DNA from: Clostridiales bacterium
GTDB taxonomy: Bacteria; Bacillota; Desulfotomaculia; Desulfotomaculales; VENG01
Assembly: GCA_021736985.1 (NCBI GenBank)
Contig: JAIPEW010000011.1
Location: 1 to 64,000 of the forward strand
Reading direction: 5' to 3'
Length of the DNA: 64,000 bases
Shown here in pieces: positions 9,545 through 18,338 of this stretch. The notes under the pieces are model-generated. The model was not told where the DNA came from. It ran no database searches and saw only the letters and a list, made by a program, of their open reading frames with translations. Position numbers and translations under genes: made by a program. The stretch's first letter is position 1, and the number at the start of each line of letters is the position of its first letter.

Positions 9545-10810
9545 GTGCTGGGAAGTTTGCAGAGCGTCCTCAAAGTAACCGAGTTGAGAACTAAGATTAT
9601 ATTTACTGTCTTAATGTTTTTTATATTTCGTCTCGGGGCTCATATTCCCGTACCGCAAGTTGATGTTGAAGCATTCAGGGATCTTCTCGGCCAGGGCGTT
9701 TTTTTCAGTTTTTTCAACACTATTTCCGGGGGAGCTTTTAAGAGTTTTTCCCTTTTTGCCATGAGTATTATTCCCTATATTAATGCTTCTATTATAATGC
9801 AGTTATTAACTGTAGTTATTCCTCACTTAGAACGCCTTTCTAAAGAAGGTGAAGAGGGACGGAAAAAGATTAGCCAGTATACTCGTTATTTTACAGTTAT
9901 ATTGGCGTTCTTGCAGGCGATCGGCATGAGTGTAATCCTGGGGAATTACGGAGCAATACCAAATCCAAATATAGGTACTTACCTGGTAGTAGCAATAACT
10001 TTAACTGCCGGTACTACCTTCTTAATGTGGTTGGGAGAACAAATAACTGAAAAAGGGATAGGAAACGGAATATCGCTTTTAATTTTTGCGGGAATCATAA
10101 GCCGCCTCCCTTCCGGGATTAATAATATTTTTATGCAGTTGAAGGCCGGTACTATTAATATATTTAGCGTACTTTTGCTAGTATTAATTGGTGCTCTGGT
10201 TGTAGCTGCGGTTGTGGCTGTTCATGAAGGTCAAAGGCGTATACCGGTACAATATACCAAGCGGGTTGTTGGACGCCGGGTTTATGGCGGTCAAACTACA
10301 CACTTGCCGCTTAAGGTTAACCAGGCAGGAGTAATTCCCGTAATCTTTGCTTCATCAATTATGCTTTTTCCCAATCAAATAGCACAATGGTTCCAGGGTT
10401 CAGCTGCAGCCAATTGGTGGCTAAAGATGTTTTCCTGGGGGGCACCACTTCATACTATAGTGTATGCGTTATTGATTATTGGTTTTACTTATTTTTATAC
10501 TGCAGTAATTATGAACCCAGTTGATGTAGCTGATAACATCAAAAAATACGGTGGATTTATACCGGGGATTAGGCCGGGACGCCCGACAGCAGAATTTATT
10601 GCCAGGATAATGAACAGAATAACGCTGGTAGGTGCTATTTTCCTAGCTATAATCGCTATATTGCCTAACTTCATGTTGATGTTAACCAAAATTCCAAATA
10701 TATATTTTGGCGGCACAGCACTTTTAATTGCTGTAGGTGTGGCCTTGGATACGATGAAACAAATGGAATCACATCTTCTTACGCGCAGTTACCAAGGCTT
10801 TATTAAATAA
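9545..10810 (+). CDS. secY: Protein translocase subunit SecY
   Basis: The 421-residue membrane protein has the expected ten transmembrane segments and SecY marks such as GIGNGISLLIF and the cytosolic loop RRIPVQYTKRVVGRR. SecY forms the channel for secreted and membrane proteins with SecE and SecG, driven by SecA. It starts at GTG directly after the rplO stop. In most relatives adk follows; here map follows at once. Confidence 0.97.
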   Translation: MLGSLQSVLKVTELRTKIIFTVLMFFIFRLGAHIPVPQVDVEAFRDLLGQGVFFSFFNTISGGAFKSFSLFAMSIIPYINASIIMQLLTVVIPHLERLSKEGEEGRKKISQYTRYFTVILAFLQAIGMSVILGNYGAIPNPNIGTYLVVAITLTAGTTFLMWLGEQITEKGIGNGISLLIFAGIISRLPSGINNIFMQLKAGTINIFSVLLLVLIGALVVAAVVAVHEGQRRIPVQYTKRVVGRRVYGGQTTHLPLKVNQAGVIPVIFASSIMLFPNQIAQWFQGSAAANWWLKMFSWGAPLHTIVYALLIIGFTYFYTAVIMNPVDVADNIKKYGGFIPGIRPGRPTAEFIARIMNRITLVGAIFLAIIAILPNFMLMLTKIPNIYFGGTALLIAVGVALDTMKQMESHLLTRSYQGFIK

Positions 10811-10836
10811 GCTAAATAAAGTCAGGAGACTGTTTT

Positions 10837-11583
10837 ATGATTATTTGTAAGTCTAAAAAAGAAATAGAGCTGCTGCGGGAAGCAGGCAGGATTGTTGCAG
10901 GGGCCCATGCTGCTGTTGCAAAAGCAGCAGATGTGGGAATTACAACAAAGGAATTAGACGAAGTTGCAGAAAAGTATATCTTATCACAGGGAGCAAAACC
11001 GGCTTTTAAAGGTTTGTATGGGTTTCCTGCTACTGCCTGTGCTTCGCCAAATGAACAAGTAGTTCATGGTATACCGGGTTTAAGAAAATTAAAAAACGGG
11101 GATATTATCAGTATTGACATTGGTGCGGAAATATATGGATATAATGGGGACGCTGCGGTAACATTACCAATAGGTGATGTTGATCCGGAAACAAAAAGGC
11201 TGCTGGAAGTTACTGAACAGTCACTTCATGAAGGAATAAAAATGGCAGTCGAGGGAAACAGGTTGAGTGATATTTCCCATGCGGTTCAAAGTCATGTTGA
11301 GAGCTGTGGTTTTTCCATAGTCAGGGATTACGTGGGCCATGGTGTAGGCACAAGTATTCACGAAGAACCTCAAGTTCCTAACTTTGGCAGGCCAGGGCGC
11401 GGTCCTCGTTTGAGAAAAGGTATGGTTTTGGCCATTGAGCCAATGGTAAATGCAGGTACTTACCAGGTAGAAACGCTGGAGGATAAATGGACTGTAGTTA
11501 CCAGGGACAGGAAAAATTCAGCTCATTTTGAGCATACAATGGCAATTACTGAGGATGGCCCACAAATATTGACCTGTTTATAA
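10837..11583 (+). CDS. map: Type I methionine aminopeptidase
   Basis: The 248-residue protein removes the initiator Met from new proteins. The five metal ligands of the pita-bread fold are visible: the Asp in ISIDIGAE, the Asp in YNGDAA, the His in [12 protein letters not shown], the Glu in AIEPMV and the Glu in FEHTMAIT. The ATG follows CAGGAG. It follows secY without adk. Confidence 0.96.
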   Translation: MIICKSKKEIELLREAGRIVAGAHAAVAKAADVGITTKELDEVAEKYILSQGAKPAFKGLYGFPATACASPNEQVVHGIPGLRKLKNGDIISIDIGAEIYGYNGDAAVTLPIGDVDPETKRLLEVTEQSLHEGIKMAVEGNRLSDISHAVQSHVESCGFSIVRDYVGHGVGTSIHEEPQVPNFGRPGRGPRLRKGMVLAIEPMVNAGTYQVETLEDKWTVVTRDRKNSAHFEHTMAITEDGPQILTCL

Positions 11584-11613
11584 ATTAAGGGTAAAACGGA
11601 GGTGTTTTGCCCC

Positions 11614-11892
11614 GTGCAAAGAGATATTGTTCCCGGGCAGCTGGTTAAGTCGGTTGCCGGGAGGGATAAAGGTCAATACTTCTTGGTAATTGAAATTCAA
11701 GAAGATAAAATGATGGTGGCCGACGGGGATATGCGCAAGGTCCAGAATCTTAAAAAAAAGAATATAAAACATTTAAAAAACTATAACTTGGTGGCACAAG
11801 ATATTGCACAAAAGCTCACTACTGGCAAGGGCCCGACTAACGGTGAAGTGAATAAAGCAGTTAAGGATCTTGTAGTCGGCCTTGAGGGTTAA
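11614..11892 (+). CDS. KOW domain RNA-binding protein (L14e-like)
   Basis: This 92-residue protein starts MQRDIVPGQLVKSVAGRDKG and carries a KOW-type motif over its first 40 residues. Such proteins are regularly found between map and infA in Clostridia and related Firmicutes and resemble the eukaryotic and archaeal L14e family. The exact role is unknown; RNA or ribosome binding is inferred. GTG 11614 was chosen over GTG 11602, which lies within GGAGGTG. Confidence 0.88.
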   Translation: MQRDIVPGQLVKSVAGRDKGQYFLVIEIQEDKMMVADGDMRKVQNLKKKNIKHLKNYNLVAQDIAQKLTTGKGPTNGEVNKAVKDLVVGLEG

Positions 11893-11920
11893 ACAATATT
11901 AGGGGGGTTTATTTAACCTA

Positions 11921-12139
11921 ATGGCAAAGCAGGATGTTATTGAAATTGAAGGTACCGTGTCTGAGCCTCTGCCGAATGCAATGTTTAAAGTCGAATTAGA
12001 AAACGGCCACAAGGTACTGGCTCATGTCAGCGGAAAAATACGCATGAATTTTATACGCATATTGCCCGGAGATAGGGTTTTGATAGAATTATCACCTTAT
12101 GATTTAAGCCGTGGCCGGATTGTTTATCGTTACAAGTAA
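11921..12139 (+). CDS. infA: Translation initiation factor IF-1
   Basis: The 72-residue OB-fold protein ([15 protein letters not shown], ending [10 protein letters not shown]) is a full-length IF-1. It binds the A site of the 30S subunit during initiation. The ATG lies after a GGGGGG stretch at a somewhat long spacing of about 15 bases. rpmJ follows closely. Confidence 0.97.
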   Translation: MAKQDVIEIEGTVSEPLPNAMFKVELENGHKVLAHVSGKIRMNFIRILPGDRVLIELSPYDLSRGRIVYRYK

Positions 12140-12168
12140 GAAGTTGCCGCTTAAAGGGGGACAATAAG

Positions 12169-12282
12169 ATGAAAGTAAAACCTTCGGTTAAGCCGATATG
12201 CGACAAATGTAAAATAGTTAAGCGTAAAGGAAGGGTAATGATTATCTGCGATAACCCCAGGCACAAACAAAGGCAGGGGTAG
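12169..12282 (+). CDS. rpmJ: 50S ribosomal protein L36
   Basis: This short gene encodes 37 residues, [17 protein letters not shown] through to HKQRQG. Cys11, Cys14, Cys27 and His32 form the single zinc site of the zinc form of L36. L36 is the smallest large-subunit protein. The ATG follows AAAGGGGG. Position between infA and rpsM is the standard order. Confidence 0.96.
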   Translation: MKVKPSVKPICDKCKIVKRKGRVMIICDNPRHKQRQG

Positions 12283-12301
12283 TACTGGAGGTGAGAATAG
12301 T

Positions 12302-12673
12302 ATGGCACGAATTGCTGGTGTTGACCTTCCCAAGGATAAGCGAGTTGAAATTGCATTAACGTATATTTATGGGATAGGTGATTCAATATCAAAAAAACTG
12401 TTGAATCAAGTTGGTGTCGACGCTAATACCAGGGTAAAAGATCTTACCGAGGAAGAAATAAATAAACTGCGTGATGTAATAGATAAGAACTGTACTGTAG
12501 AAGGTGACCTGCGCAGGGAAGTGGCTATGAATATAAAGCGGCTTATAGAAATTGGTTGCTATAAGGGGCTGCGCCACCGCCGCGGTTTAACTGTTAACGG
12601 TCAGCGTACTAAAACTAATGCACGCACTCGTAAAGGACCTAAGAAAACGGTGGGTGCACGTAGAAAGAAATGA
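12302..12673 (+). CDS. rpsM: 30S ribosomal protein S13
   Basis: The 123-residue protein starts [26 protein letters not shown] and ends with the lysine/arginine-rich tail that reaches the P-site tRNA ([16 protein letters not shown]). S13 pairs with S19 in the head. It opens the alpha operon after rpmJ. The ATG follows GGAGGTG. Confidence 0.97.
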   Translation: MARIAGVDLPKDKRVEIALTYIYGIGDSISKKLLNQVGVDANTRVKDLTEEEINKLRDVIDKNCTVEGDLRREVAMNIKRLIEIGCYKGLRHRRGLTVNGQRTKTNARTRKGPKKTVGARRKK

Positions 12674-12687
12674 TAGGGGGGTAGCTT

Positions 12688-13083
12688 GTGGCTCGTAGAA
12701 CAACCACCAGGAGGCCCAAAAGGCGGGAAAGAAAAAATATAGAACAAGGTGTTGCAAACATTAAGTCTACATTTAATAATACAATAATCTCTATAAGTGA
12801 TGTTAAAGGCAATACAATTTCATGGGCTAGTGCCGGGGGAGTAGGTTTTAAAGGTTCCAGAAAAAGCACGCCTTTTGCTGCTCAAATAGCAGCAGAAAAG
12901 GCTTCAAAGGAAGCTATGGAGCACGGTATGAAACAGGTAGAAGTTACTGTTAAAGGGCCCGGTGCTGGGAGAGAGGCGGCAATACGTGCCCTGCAAGCAG
13001 CAGGACTGGAAGTAAGCATTATTCGTGATGTCACTCCAATACCTCACAATGGATGCCGTCCTCCTAAAAGACGTAGAGTATAA
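12688..13083 (+). CDS. rpsK: 30S ribosomal protein S11
   Basis: The 131-residue protein starts at GTG and shows the S11 core ([16 protein letters not shown]) and the conserved end [19 protein letters not shown]11 shapes the platform at the mRNA exit. Normal length and position in the alpha operon. Confidence 0.97.
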   Translation: MARRTTTRRPKRRERKNIEQGVANIKSTFNNTIISISDVKGNTISWASAGGVGFKGSRKSTPFAAQIAAEKASKEAMEHGMKQVEVTVKGPGAGREAAIRALQAAGLEVSIIRDVTPIPHNGCRPPKRRRV

Positions 13084-13101
13084 AGGAGGTGCCTGTAAAA
13101 T

Positions 13102-13728
13102 ATGGCAAAAGATACAAGCCCACAATGTAAAAAATGTCGCCGTGAAGGTGTAAAGTTATATCTAAAAGGCGACCGCTGTTATAGTACAAAATGTGCAATA
13201 GAAAGACGTAGCTATGCTCCCGGGCAACATGGACAGAGGCGCAAAAAAGTATCTGAATACGGTTTGCAGCTAAGGGAAAAGCAAAAAGCTAAGCGTTTTT
13301 ACGGAGTATTAGAAAGGCAATTTAGGCGTTATTACAATTGGGCTACCAGGCAGCCGGGTGTAACTGGTGAAAGTCTTCTCAGGCTCCTGGAAAGACGTCT
13401 GGATAACGTTGTTTATAGACTGGGGCTGGGATCATCCCGCACTGAGGCCAGGCAGTTGGTAATGCACGGGCATTTTATGGTTAACGGACGCAAAACAGAT
13501 ATTCCTTCTTTCCTTGTAAAAGTAGGAGATGAAATTACTGTTAAAGAAAAAAGTACTAAATCTCCCCGCATAAAGGAGTTAATTGAGCGTGCGTCTGAAA
13601 AGACTCCTCCGGCTTGGATAGAATTTGACGGTGAAGAGGCCAAGGGGCGGATTACTACTCTCCCGACCCGGGAACAAATTGATGCTCCTGTTGAGGAACA
13701 TCTCATTGTTGAGTTGTATTCTAAGTAA
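13102..13728 (+). CDS. rpsD: 30S ribosomal protein S4, zinc form
   Basis: The 208-residue protein carries Cys9, Cys12, Cys26 and Cys31 in its N-terminal part, the zinc-containing form of S4, then [10 protein letters not shown] and the S4 RNA-binding domain ([19 protein letters not shown]). S4 nucleates 30S assembly and in many bacteria represses the alpha operon. The ATG follows AAAGGAGGTG. Confidence 0.97.
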   Translation: MAKDTSPQCKKCRREGVKLYLKGDRCYSTKCAIERRSYAPGQHGQRRKKVSEYGLQLREKQKAKRFYGVLERQFRRYYNWATRQPGVTGESLLRLLERRLDNVVYRLGLGSSRTEARQLVMHGHFMVNGRKTDIPSFLVKVGDEITVKEKSTKSPRIKELIERASEKTPPAWIEFDGEEAKGRITTLPTREQIDAPVEEHLIVELYSK

Positions 13729-13776
13729 TACCGGGCATGAGCTAAGTTCCGGCCCTAAGGAGGGGAATAGCGTAGT

Positions 13777-14724
13777 ATGTTAGAAATTGAAAAGCCAAAT
13801 ATTGAAACAGAAGAAATTAATGCAGAAGGTAATTACGGAAAATTTGTAGTTGAGCCTCTGGAGCGGGGATATGGCATAACACTGGGCAATTCTTTGCGGA
13901 GAATTCTGCTCTCTTCCCTGCCAGGGGCAGCCGTAACATCGATCAAAATCGAAGGAGTTTTACACGAGTTTTCCTCTATACCCGGGGTACGGGAAGATGT
14001 AACTGATATAATTCTTAATTTAAAGAGTCTTGCCATTAAAGTGCATAGTGACGAAGAAAAAGTACTGCGAATAGAGCAAAGTGGAGAAAGGCAAGTAACA
14101 GCTGCGGATATTGTTGCTGACGCTGATACAGAAATACTAAATCCTGACTTGCATATTGCCCATCTTGAAGAGAACGGGCAGTTATACATGGAATTCCAGG
14201 TTAAAAAGGGGCGCGGCTATGTTCCCGCGGAGAAAAATAAAAACGGAAATCATGTGATAGGCATAATACCTGTTGATTCATTATTCACCCCGGTAGAAAA
14301 AGTTAACTACAGGATTGATAATACCAGGGTAGGACAGCGTACTGACTATGACAAGTTAACCGTAGAAGTGTGGACGGATGGAAGCATTAGACCGGATGAT
14401 GCTGTCAGTTTGAGCGCACGTATTATGGCCGAACACCTGCGCCTCTTTATGAGCCTTACAGAAGATACTAACGATGTAGAGATAATGGTAGAAAAAGAAG
14501 AAGAGGAAAAAGACAAAGTATTAGAAATGACCATAGAAGAATTAGATCTGAGCGTAAGGTCTTATAATTGCCTTAAAAGGGCAGGAATTAATACAGTTGA
14601 AGAATTAGTCCAGCGCAATGATGAAGACATGATGAAAGTACGTAACCTGGGAAAGAAATCCCTGGAGGAAGTTGTTCTTAAACTTAATGAACTTGGTTTG
14701 TCTTTGCGCAAAGATGACGAGTAA
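13777..14724 (+). CDS. rpoA: RNA polymerase alpha subunit
   Basis: The 315-residue protein has the N-terminal dimer domain ([33 protein letters not shown], in pieces) and the C-terminal domain that binds UP elements and activators ([16 protein letters not shown]). It is the assembly platform of RNA polymerase. The ATG follows AAGGAGGGG. Expression with ribosomal proteins is the standard arrangement. Confidence 0.97.
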   Translation: MLEIEKPNIETEEINAEGNYGKFVVEPLERGYGITLGNSLRRILLSSLPGAAVTSIKIEGVLHEFSSIPGVREDVTDIILNLKSLAIKVHSDEEKVLRIEQSGERQVTAADIVADADTEILNPDLHIAHLEENGQLYMEFQVKKGRGYVPAEKNKNGNHVIGIIPVDSLFTPVEKVNYRIDNTRVGQRTDYDKLTVEVWTDGSIRPDDAVSLSARIMAEHLRLFMSLTEDTNDVEIMVEKEEEEKDKVLEMTIEELDLSVRSYNCLKRAGINTVEELVQRNDEDMMKVRNLGKKSLEEVVLKLNELGLSLRKDDE

Positions 14725-14737
14725 AGGAGGGTTGGCC

Positions 14738-15076
14738 GTGGGTTACAGAAAACTGGGCCGCAGAACCGATCATAGAAGAGCAATGCTGCGAAATCTAGTT
14801 ACATCTTTACTTCGTGAAGAACGTGTAAAAACCACGGAAAGCCGGGCCAAAGAAGTAAAGCGCATAGCTGAAAAGATGATTACTTTGGGTAAACAGGGAG
14901 ACCTAGCAGCTCGCCGTCAAGTACTTAAATATATATATGATGAAAATGTAGTAAGGAAGCTGTTCGATAATGTAAGCCCCAAGTATGTAGACCGGCCTGG
15001 TGGATATACACGTATTATAAAGACAGAGGAACGCCGTGGAGATTCTGCTAAAATGGTATTTTTGGAGCTTGTTTAA
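14738..15076 (+). CDS. rplQ: 50S ribosomal protein L17
   Basis: GTG 14738 gives [17 protein letters not shown], 112 residues, the normal L17 start and length. An in-frame extension to 14672 would overlap rpoA and lacks similarity. AAAGGAGG precedes the GTG. L17 lies close to the tunnel exit on the large subunit. It ends the alpha operon. Confidence 0.95.
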   Translation: MGYRKLGRRTDHRRAMLRNLVTSLLREERVKTTESRAKEVKRIAEKMITLGKQGDLAARRQVLKYIYDENVVRKLFDNVSPKYVDRPGGYTRIIKTEERRGDSAKMVFLELV

Positions 15077-15172
15077 ACAGTAGATACTGTGTACTCCCCG
15101 GCTGTCGTGCAGGGGGGAAGCCTGTTGTCACTTTGAAACAGGCTCAGTATCCTGTAGCTCCAACAGCAGGAT
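15077..15172 (+). other. Run of hairpins between rplQ and truA
   Basis: Three clear stems lie in tandem: ACAGTA/TACTGT (15077-15090), AGCCTGTT/AACAGGCT (15119-15144) and ATCCTG/CAGGAT (15149-15172). None has a T tract. No ORF is credible here. Many Firmicutes have ECF transporter genes in this place. The role is unknown; an RNA processing site or small RNA is possible. Confidence 0.4.
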
Positions 15173-15244
15173 AAAAGTGGCTCCGGTAGCAATTTTCGCT
15201 TGTTTATAGGGGTTGGTGACCGCCATATGTGGAGGTAATCTATA

Positions 15245-15994
15245 TTGAGGAAAATAAAGCTGACTATAGCTTATGACGGCACCAGTTACCACGGTTTTCA
15301 AGAACAGAGGGTTTGGGGTATCCCTACTATTCAAGAAGTACTGGAAAAGACCCTGATTGAAATTTCAAATACCATTATTAAGGTGCACTGTGCCGGCCGT
15401 ACGGATGCCGGAGTACACGCGAGGGGGCAGGTAGTAAGTTTTGATTGCTCTCAGTGGCCAGTCCCCACAGAGAATATAGTAAGAGCATTGAATGGTGCTC
15501 TTCCCGGCGATATAGTTGCCTTAAAAGCTGAGGATGTAAGCCCTGATTTCCATGCCCGGATATCTGCTGTGGGGAAAACTTATCTATACGTGATATTTAA
15601 TGACAATGTACCTTCGCCTTTTTATGCACGGTACAGTTATTTTTTTCCCCGGTATTTAGATGCAGGTACTATGCAAAAAGCAGCTTTTTACCTGGAGGGA
15701 ACGCATGATTTTCGGGCTTTTAAATCAGCTAATTCGCCGCTAAAAAATACTACCCGCACCATTTATGATTGTAAAGTGAAGAGGCGGCATAATAAAGTTT
15801 ACTTTTGTTTTCGCGGAAATGGATTTTTGTATAATATGGTACGTATTCTAACTGGAACATTATTAAAAGTAGGGATACATAAATTTTATCCTGAAGACAT
15901 ACCAGATATAATAAATTCTAAAGACAGGAGCCTGGCTGGTCCAACTGTACCAGCCTGCGGTCTATTTTTAGAAAAGGTTCATTACAATGTGTAA
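15245..15994 (+). CDS. truA: tRNA pseudouridine synthase A
   Basis: This 249-residue enzyme isomerises uridines 38-40 in the anticodon stem of many tRNAs. The catalytic Asp54 lies in CAGRTDAGVHARGQV. The TTG start (MRKIKLTIAYDGTSYHGFQ) follows GGAGG. The length is typical of bacterial TruA. It lies between rplQ and rplM, as in many Firmicutes. Confidence 0.96.
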   Translation: MRKIKLTIAYDGTSYHGFQEQRVWGIPTIQEVLEKTLIEISNTIIKVHCAGRTDAGVHARGQVVSFDCSQWPVPTENIVRALNGALPGDIVALKAEDVSPDFHARISAVGKTYLYVIFNDNVPSPFYARYSYFFPRYLDAGTMQKAAFYLEGTHDFRAFKSANSPLKNTTRTIYDCKVKRRHNKVYFCFRGNGFLYNMVRILTGTLLKVGIHKFYPEDIPDIINSKDRSLAGPTVPACGLFLEKVHYNV

Positions 15995-15999
15995 TATTA

Positions 16000-16029
16000 T
16001 TGACATTTAAAAACCAGATATAATAAAAT
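16000..16029 (+). promoter_or_regulatory. Promoter of rplM-rpsI
   Basis: TTGACA (16000-16005) and TAAAAT (16024-16029) are separated by 18 bases. Transcription would start near 16036, just before the rplM leader hairpin. The perfect -35 box makes this one of the better sigma-A candidates in the window. Confidence 0.6.
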
Positions 16030-16044
16030 AATAGCGCTTACTTC

Positions 16045-16072
16045 TTACGGTTGCCCGAGCCTCCAACCGTAA
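16045..16072 (+). promoter_or_regulatory. Leader hairpin before rplM (candidate L13 leader)
   Basis: TTACGGTTG and CAACCGTAA form a perfect 9-bp stem around a 10-base loop, 38 bases before the rplM start. L13 leaders that mediate autoregulation are known in Firmicutes. Position and compact shape fit, but the match to that RNA family was not tested. Confidence 0.5.
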
Positions 16073-16110
16073 TGGTTAGTTTCTGGAGATGGGAGGGAAA
16101 AGCTGGTATT

Positions 16111-16542
16111 ATGAGAACAACATATATGGCAAAACCAAACGAAGTAGACCGCAAGTGGTATGTAATAGATGCAGAGAACCAGGTGTTGGGCCGTTTGGCT
16201 GCTGAAGTGGCACATGTTTTGCGAGGAAAACACAAGCCTCAGTTCACTCCACATGTGGACACAGGTGATTTTGTTATTATTATAAATGCTGAGAAAATAC
16301 GACTAACAGGTAATAAAATCAAGCAAAAAATGTTGTATAAGCATACAGGATATCCAGGTGGTATTAAGTCTATGGATTATAATACTGCTATTCGAAGCAA
16401 ACCTGAGAAAGTAATTCACAAAGCAGTAAAAGGGATGATCCCTCATAATCGTCTTGGTGATCGTCTGGCTAAAAAGTTAAAAGTATATCGCGGCCCTGAA
16501 CACCCTCATCAAGCTCAAAACCCTGAAGTATGGAAAGTATAA
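16111..16542 (+). CDS. rplM: 50S ribosomal protein L13
   Basis: ATG 16111 gives [16 protein letters not shown], the standard L13 start, and 143 residues. Starts further upstream would run into the leader hairpin. GGGAGGG precedes the ATG. L13 is an early assembly protein of the large subunit. The gene is paired with rpsI as in nearly all bacteria and has its own promoter after truA. Confidence 0.96.
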   Translation: MRTTYMAKPNEVDRKWYVIDAENQVLGRLAAEVAHVLRGKHKPQFTPHVDTGDFVIIINAEKIRLTGNKIKQKMLYKHTGYPGGIKSMDYNTAIRSKPEKVIHKAVKGMIPHNRLGDRLAKKLKVYRGPEHPHQAQNPEVWKV

Positions 16543-16556
16543 GGAGGTATTGTTAA

Positions 16557-16949
16557 GTGGCCCAAGTACAGTTTTATGGTACTGGAAGGCGGAAAAACGC
16601 TGTAGCCCGGGTATATTTGCTGCCCGGAGAAGGAAAAATGAGCGTTAATAATAAATCGCTGGGAGATTATTTTGGTCGAAAGTCTTTGGAAGCAGTAGTT
16701 ACCCAGCCTATTAAAACAGCAGGAGTAGACGGGCGCTTCGACCTGAATGCAAAGGTTTTAGGTGGAGGAGTCAGTGGGCAAGCAGAAGCGCTGGTGCACG
16801 GTATTGCCAGGGCGCTTGTGCAAGCAGACCCGAATCTACGCATTACTTTAAAAAGAAATGGATATTTAACCAGGGATCCGAGGATGAAAGAACGCCGCAA
16901 ATACGGTTTGAAAAAAGCCCGGCGGTCTCCACAGTTCTCTAAACGTTAA
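16557..16949 (+). CDS. rpsI: 30S ribosomal protein S9
   Basis: The 130-residue protein starts at GTG after AAGGAGG and ends [12 protein letters not shown], whose terminal Arg touches the P-site tRNA anticodon. It closes the ribosomal region, and a strong terminator overlaps its stop codon. Confidence 0.97.
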   Translation: MAQVQFYGTGRRKNAVARVYLLPGEGKMSVNNKSLGDYFGRKSLEAVVTQPIKTAGVDGRFDLNAKVLGGGVSGQAEALVHGIARALVQADPNLRITLKRNGYLTRDPRMKERRKYGLKKARRSPQFSKR

Positions 16950-16975
16950 AAAGGAAGGCATATGCCTTCCTTTTT
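16948..16975 (+). terminator. Intrinsic terminator after rpsI
   Basis: GGAAGGC and GCCTTCC pair around ATAT, extended by five A-T pairs and ending in a run of T. The stem starts within the rpsI stop codon. Confidence 0.9.
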
Positions 16976-17044
16976 GTATTATCTGAAGTTTTTAAGGCAT
17001 AAGTTAATATATATATTTTTATAGAAGCTGGGAGGATGTCGAAT

Positions 17045-17827
17045 GTGCCTGTCCTTATGCCTGTAATGAAAGTAAATAAGAAAATTATTTTACTGGCAAT
17101 TTTTATGCTGTTTATCTTTATCCTTGGTTTAGTAGCTTTTATTTCCTGGCGAGGAGAGCGTAATGTAAAAACTCTTTCCTGGACTGCTGCAAACAAGGTA
17201 ATAGTAATTGATCCAGGTCACGGCGGTAAGGATCCCGGGGTTGTAGAAGGAACAGTAGTAGAAAAGGAGCTTACCCTGGAGATATCAAGGAAATTGTATA
17301 CCATTCTTTCGCAGGCCGGGGCATTTGCTGTTTTAACCAGGGAGACAGACCGGGCGCTGGGAAGCAAAAAATCAACAGATTTGTATAACAGGGTTAATAT
17401 AGCTAAGAAACAAAATGCAGACATCTTTGTAAGTTTACATGTGAATAGTTTTCGTGCTGGACCGGGAGAGCACGGGGCCCAGGTTTTTTCAGGGGATGGA
17501 TCGGAAAAAAGTAAGGTGCTGGCGGAACATATACAAAATGAAATGGTTAGAATATTGGGCAACAACAAGCGTAAAGCAAAACAGGCAGATAAATACATTT
17601 TATCCAGGGCAAAAATACCGGCAGTAATAATTGAAACAGGTTTTCTTACAAATCCTGAAGAATGCAGGAAGCTTCAAGATCCAACTTACCAGGGTAAAAT
17701 TGCCTATGCTATTTACGCAGGTATTGCAAAATATTTTGAAGAGCAGTTAAATGACACAAATGATACAAAAGAAAAGGATCCACAGGAGGTGTTTTCACAA
17801 AGTCCGTATCATATAGAAGCACCGTAA
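17045..17827 (+). CDS. cwlD: Germination-specific N-acetylmuramoyl-L-alanine amidase
   Basis: This 260-residue protein has an N-terminal membrane segment (about residues 12-34) and an Amidase_3 domain. The zinc ligands are in IDPGHGG, the Glu of VVEKELTLEI and the His of SLHVNSF; the catalytic Glu is in IIETGFLTNPEE. CwlD removes side peptides during spore cortex synthesis so that muramic lactam can form. GTG 17045 is preferred because GGGAGG ends nine bases before it; an ATG at 17036 abuts the site. Synteny with rpsI supports the CwlD assignment. Confidence 0.88.
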   Translation: MPVLMPVMKVNKKIILLAIFMLFIFILGLVAFISWRGERNVKTLSWTAANKVIVIDPGHGGKDPGVVEGTVVEKELTLEISRKLYTILSQAGAFAVLTRETDRALGSKKSTDLYNRVNIAKKQNADIFVSLHVNSFRAGPGEHGAQVFSGDGSEKSKVLAEHIQNEMVRILGNNKRKAKQADKYILSRAKIPAVIIETGFLTNPEECRKLQDPTYQGKIAYAIYAGIAKYFEEQLNDTNDTKEKDPQEVFSQSPYHIEAP

Positions 17828-17947
17828 CTGTAGAATATAATTCGGGAACTGTTTTTGACTTAAATTGCATACAACATCCCAGCATTCAGTGAACTTTAAA
17901 GGACTGTGTTAAGCACGATATATTTTAAATCCTGTCCGTTCTAAAAC

Positions 17948-17978
17948 GAAGGTAGGGTGAGTGTTGGTCACTACCTTC
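17948..17978. terminator. Hairpin between convergent genes
   Basis: GAAGGTAG pairs with CTACCTTC, with an inner GTGA/TCAC stem. It lies between cwlD and the convergent FlhB-like gene and lacks a clear T tract on either side. A bidirectional transcription end is inferred. Confidence 0.4.
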
Positions 17979-18038
17979 TGCAAATCCATTAGTCTTTCAA
18001 GTGAAGTGTATTTTTGCATTTTAAATTGTATTTCCTGA

Positions 18039-18323
18039 TTATGATTTTAGTTTCTTATCAATGCCTGCTACAAATACTAATATCTCTGCAACTGCTTCGT
18101 ATAAATATTCCGGAATTTCACTACCTACACCCAGTTGGCTCAAAGTATCAGCAAGTGCCTCATCTTTATATACTGGGATATCATTTTTATCAGCTATTTC
18201 TTTAATAAGGCCAGCCATATGCCCTTTTCCTTCCGCAACAACAACAGGTGCACCATTTTCTTCAGGCTGATACCGGAGGGCAGCAGCTATTTCCCGATTT
18301 TTTTTAGGGGAATCTTCTTTCAT
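18039..18323 (-). CDS. FlhB C-terminal-like protein (EscU/YscU/HrcU family)
   Basis: This 94-residue cytosolic protein matches the C-terminal domain of the flagellar export switch FlhB: AAALRYQPEENGAPVVVAEGKG, then EIADKNDIPVYKDEALADTL and EIPEYLYEAVAEILVFV. The autocleavage site NPTH of FlhB is replaced by NREI, so self-cleavage is not expected. Firmicutes often carry such a stand-alone paralog (YlqH-like) next to a FliK-like gene, as here. Function is unknown; a role in flagellar export is inference. Confidence 0.85.
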   Translation of the reverse strand: MKEDSPKKNREIAAALRYQPEENGAPVVVAEGKGHMAGLIKEIADKNDIPVYKDEALADTLSQLGVGSEIPEYLYEAVAEILVFVAGIDKKLKS

Positions 18324-18338
18324 TGTAATTAATACTCC

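Noticed and set aside
15245-16535. Missing or broken gene between truA and rplM
   Set aside because: Both genes are full length; the gap holds only a promoter and leader hairpin.
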